DNA of 64,000 nucleotides from Hybos culiciformis. Its lineage: Eukaryota > Arthropoda > Insecta > Diptera > Hybotidae. Below, one piece after another: positions 60,560 through 64,000 of this stretch. Position 1 is the stretch's first letter, and each line of letters begins with the position of its first letter. Under the pieces are notes generated by a model. That model was given only the letters and a program-made list of their open reading frames with translations. It searched no databases and was not told where the DNA came from. The position numbers were made by a program, and so were the translations under genes. The stretch lies in contig OZ023274.1 in the NCBI GenBank assembly GCA_964007475.1, forward strand, positions 8,370,001 to 8,434,000, written 5' to 3'.

Positions 60560-63500
60560 GTGAGTATAAAATTTTGTTTTCAACAACTTTAAATTTTTAA
60601 TATTTTAAATAGATACCTATCTTCTGAAGTCTTAACAAATTAATTAAATTTATTTAAAAAAAAATATACCTACCTACCTAATTTTTGAAAATAAATTTTT
60701 TAAGATTTATTCAAAATTAATTTAAAGGTAAAATTCAGGATTACGGAACAGGTGCCATTTTAATCATGGATCTTGGGGCAGAGTTGATTTAATTTAGTTA
60801 AATAATTTTTTTTTCTTTTTTCTTTTAATCATTTATAATAAAAGGGGGCAAAAAAAAAATTAAAAACAAAAAATTAATAAATAAAAATTTTAATAAAAAA
60901 ATTAATTTTAAAAACAAAAAAAAAATTTTTTTTTTTTTTTTTTTTATAAATTAGATCTTAAGATTTTTATTAATGAAAATAAAAAAAATATATATAATAA
61001 TATAAGTATACAGAATATAGAGATAGGTATTTTATTTTGTTTGTTTGGTGTAGTGTACATCCGCTCCCACGGCAGTTTGCTTGTAATAGTTTCCATTTTC
61101 TGTGTACCTCTATATAATCGAGTGTTTTAAAACCTACATTGGTAGGTAGTATCTATAAAATTATTTTTATTAATGAAATTAAGTTTTTTTTGTTTTTTTT
61201 TTTTACAAAAATGTCATGTACAAATTATGTATATAAAAATATCTACCTACATTTATTTAGTTGAATCAACTTCTAATATCTTTGCCACAAATAAATATTA
61301 AGATTTTTATAATGAAATTGATAATAAATAAATTTTAATTTGTAAAATAGGTATCCGAACTTACTTTAATTAATTTTTTTTTTTTTTTTTGCATGTACAT
61401 ATATACTTACCTATATACCTTTACTATTGAGTTTAAATGAATACAAATAATCCCTATGCGAATTCATCTATTATAACCTACCTAACCTACCTAGTTGGGT
61501 ATAGGTAGAGAGGTACGTACTTTGAAACACAATCTATTAAGTAGGTAGGGGAGAGGTAGGTACCTAAACATTTAACTTAAAATAATAATATGCTAGTTTA
61601 CTTAGCTAGGTGACATTGAAATACTTGAGATTTAATTAAATTAGATTTTTTAGCAATTTTATTTCAACTAGAATCTCTAGTAAATAAATTGAAATAATAT
61701 GTAACAAGTTTATCTTATTTTGTGAGAATAATGAAGTGCCCTGATTATATGGTTTCTGAGACAAAATTAATAAAACTTTGAAAAAATATTTGGAAATTTC
61801 AAACTTGCAAAAGTTTAGTTATTATTTTAGTAAATTTTTCCTCTGCCCACTTGTATTCATTTTTATTTCATCTTGAAGTGGACCCCATTGTACGACTAAT
61901 TTTAAGAAATTGGATTTTAAAACATGAAAAGAATGGGTATTGTGTTGAAATTCAAAGTTTATTGCCCTATTATTTTAAACAATCAAAAGACAATGGGGAA
62001 AACGGAGACATAACCATTAAAAATGGCAACTTGTTATAATGATTAGAAAATAAATTCATTGGTATCTATTAAAGGAATAAAAATGTATTAAAGTTTCTAG
62101 TCACTTACAAAATAGTTCAATGACGCTGTGAATTTATCTCCTGGTTATTGCAAAAACATAAGTTTCTTTTAAAAAACATAAATCTGGAGTAGGCAATTGA
62201 TGTTGCCTACTTTCATGTAAATAGCGCAGAAATCTACCCAATTCCTCTCCAAATTTCACGTAAAACCATTTAACTCGAATATTCGTGGTATGGATGATGG
62301 TACGACATTTACAAGATAAAATACCTATATCACTTAACATCCCATTTAACCATAAAGGTGATGTTATTAAAGGGACTTTAATAAAATATAATTTCCAATG
62401 ATATTTCGTAATAGTTAGGTTGGGGATAAAAAGTTATCTGCTCGATTGCGATCAGAAAAATTAACAAACTTTGTTTATAATATCCACAACCGTTTTGGCT
62501 TCAGTCTTTTGGACACTTTTTTTTTCATCGCAGCGCCAAAATTCAATAAAACAATATTTTATAGGTACCTACTTACTTATTTAAAAAAAAAAAAAAAACA
62601 ATATTATTTACCTATCCACATATCCATAATATTATATCTAATATATAAACAATAAAATTTAAACACATGTAGATATGTACCTATGTAAAAAAATAAAATA
62701 CAAATACAACATTGGAAATATTCTTCAATGATTTTTATGAATGAAAAAAAAATTATTATTATAAATACTTACTTGCTTATAAGTTTATTTGGTTTTATTA
62801 AAAAAAAAAAAAAAAACATTCTCAGTTTTAGTACCAACTAAAACCAAAATTTTTCATGAATGGATTATAAAATATATCAAGATTTTTCGATACAATGAAA
62901 TAAATTTATTTTTTATCTGCTTTCTGAACTGATAAGAAATAATGTAATGTATATACTTAAAATAAGAATATATTTTTTTTTATTTTCCGGTTTGCAAATA
63001 AAAACAACTTAGATTAAGTAGAGTTACTATTTTTTCCCCCTTTTTAGAAATTACAATATTATCTCAATCAGGAAAAACGCGTTGTCATCAAAAACTTCAC
63101 ATTAAAATGCTTAATTGTTGAATTTTTTTTTATATCTGTTTTGCTTTATATATACCAGTAAATAAAGTTTATAAATTAAGAAAAGGTAGATAAATTTTCA
63201 TTGATAACCATTACATGCTGTTTTTAGTATCTAGATCTCTAGACGACGAACATTTAGCAAATTACAACATGAGGTGGGATGGAAATCGCATACTTAATTT
63301 TAATAACAAGGTTCGCACTTAACATTTCTGTTATATCTAATTTTTTTTTTCATTCATTTTCACTTCATAATTTTACAAACATTTTTTTTTCCTGTTATTT
63401 ATGAAGATTACAATTTTTCAATTTGTTACAATAACTATTTCAATTTTTGACAAAGTATCAAGATCAAACAAAGTATCAGAATCAGTGCATATTTTTTTGG

Positions 63501-64000
63501 GGCATTGAATTGAACCCGACTTAATTACAATGATATACTTACCTAATCTATAATTAATTATTTACATTTTTGATAGAAAACGAATTAAAAATAAACACTT
63601 ATAGTAATTTGTACCGAAGAAAAAATGTTCACTACCGAAGAAAAAATGTCGACTACCGATAAAAAGTAAGTAAGTATCAGATTCCAGCAGATTCTTACTT
63701 AACTATATTTTTATCTGGTTTAAGAAAAAATAATATATTTGGGGATCCGGTCATAATTCTGTATTCAAAAATAGTGTATTGACAAAATTAAAAAAAAAAA
63801 ATCTGTATGAACAAAATACTGTACGCCGGTTAAAAGCTTTTGATGCAATCAGTGAAAATTAAGATGAAACGATTTTCCTTAATAAGTTAATATACACATA
63901 TATCGAATTTAATTTAGTATCAATGTGAATGTAATACAACTGAATATTCAATATAAATAAAAAAATAGTAATAAAAAACCGAGGCCTCCCATATTTCCCA
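60560..64000. other. AT-rich sequence downstream of the candidate first exon, probably intron
   Basis: No firm gene. It contains long A and T runs, TACCTACC/TAGGTAGG stretches around 61470-61570, and open frames of 60-70 codons at 61851-62039 (+) and 62134-62340 (-) with no recognisable family. A possible exon lies at 63228-63310. A short repeat of TACCGAAGAAAAAATGT occurs twice around 63613-63654. Confidence 0.4.

Noticed and set aside
61851..62340. Frames of 62 and 68 codons on opposite strands (61851-62039 and 62134-62340)
   Set aside because: No family resemblance, no splice context and length within chance expectation for a single open frame; not called as genes.

Overview
The window looks like nuclear DNA from an arthropod, most likely an insect. 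It is very AT-rich, its genes have many short AT-rich introns bounded by GT..TTTTAG-type sites, and five multi-exon genes with clear animal orthologues can be assembled by splicing in frame. Transposable elements of animal type are interspersed: a non-LTR retrotransposon, hAT and PIF/Harbinger elements, and MITE-like inverted-repeat elements. I cannot fix the insect order from the sequence.

Layout. 1515-5719 (+) is an 11-exon golgin-like coiled-coil gene (CCDC186 / Golgin104 type). A small deleted hAT element lies in its 3' flank. 7147-8080 (-) is a three-exon mitochondrial ribosomal protein mS34 gene, convergent with CCDC186. 8395-14721 is a full-length non-LTR retrotransposon (ORF1 8626-10323, ORF2 10316-13183) bounded by a 13-bp target-site duplication, with a small inverted-repeat element nested in its 3' UTR. 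14818-16369 (+) is OSGEP/Kae1 (tRNA t6A synthesis). 17481-20345 (-) is MRE11 (DNA double-strand-break repair). 20346-40616 is about 20 kb without a recognisable gene. It holds a 772-bp inverted-repeat MITE with a 136-bp-arm palindrome and a 200-N assembly gap. 40659-54938 (+) is a 28-exon transmembrane adenylate cyclase, about 1550 aa, closest in my judgement to insect Ac78C / ADCY8.

55318-59960 is a mobile-element cluster: a MITE built of repeated palindromic modules, then an apparently intact two-gene PIF/Harbinger element (transposase and Myb/SANT-like protein), then nested inverted repeats. 60499-60559 is a possible first coding exon of a further gene (perhaps a C2-RasGAP) that continues past the window.

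The cellular genes do not form a pathway. The notable relation is architectural. mS34 and OSGEP are head-to-head, and without the retrotransposon their start codons would be only about 400 bp apart. The insertion has therefore split what was probably a shared bidirectional promoter. All exon coordinates were worked out by eye from splice sites, reading phase and protein family knowledge. No alignment or database search was run.
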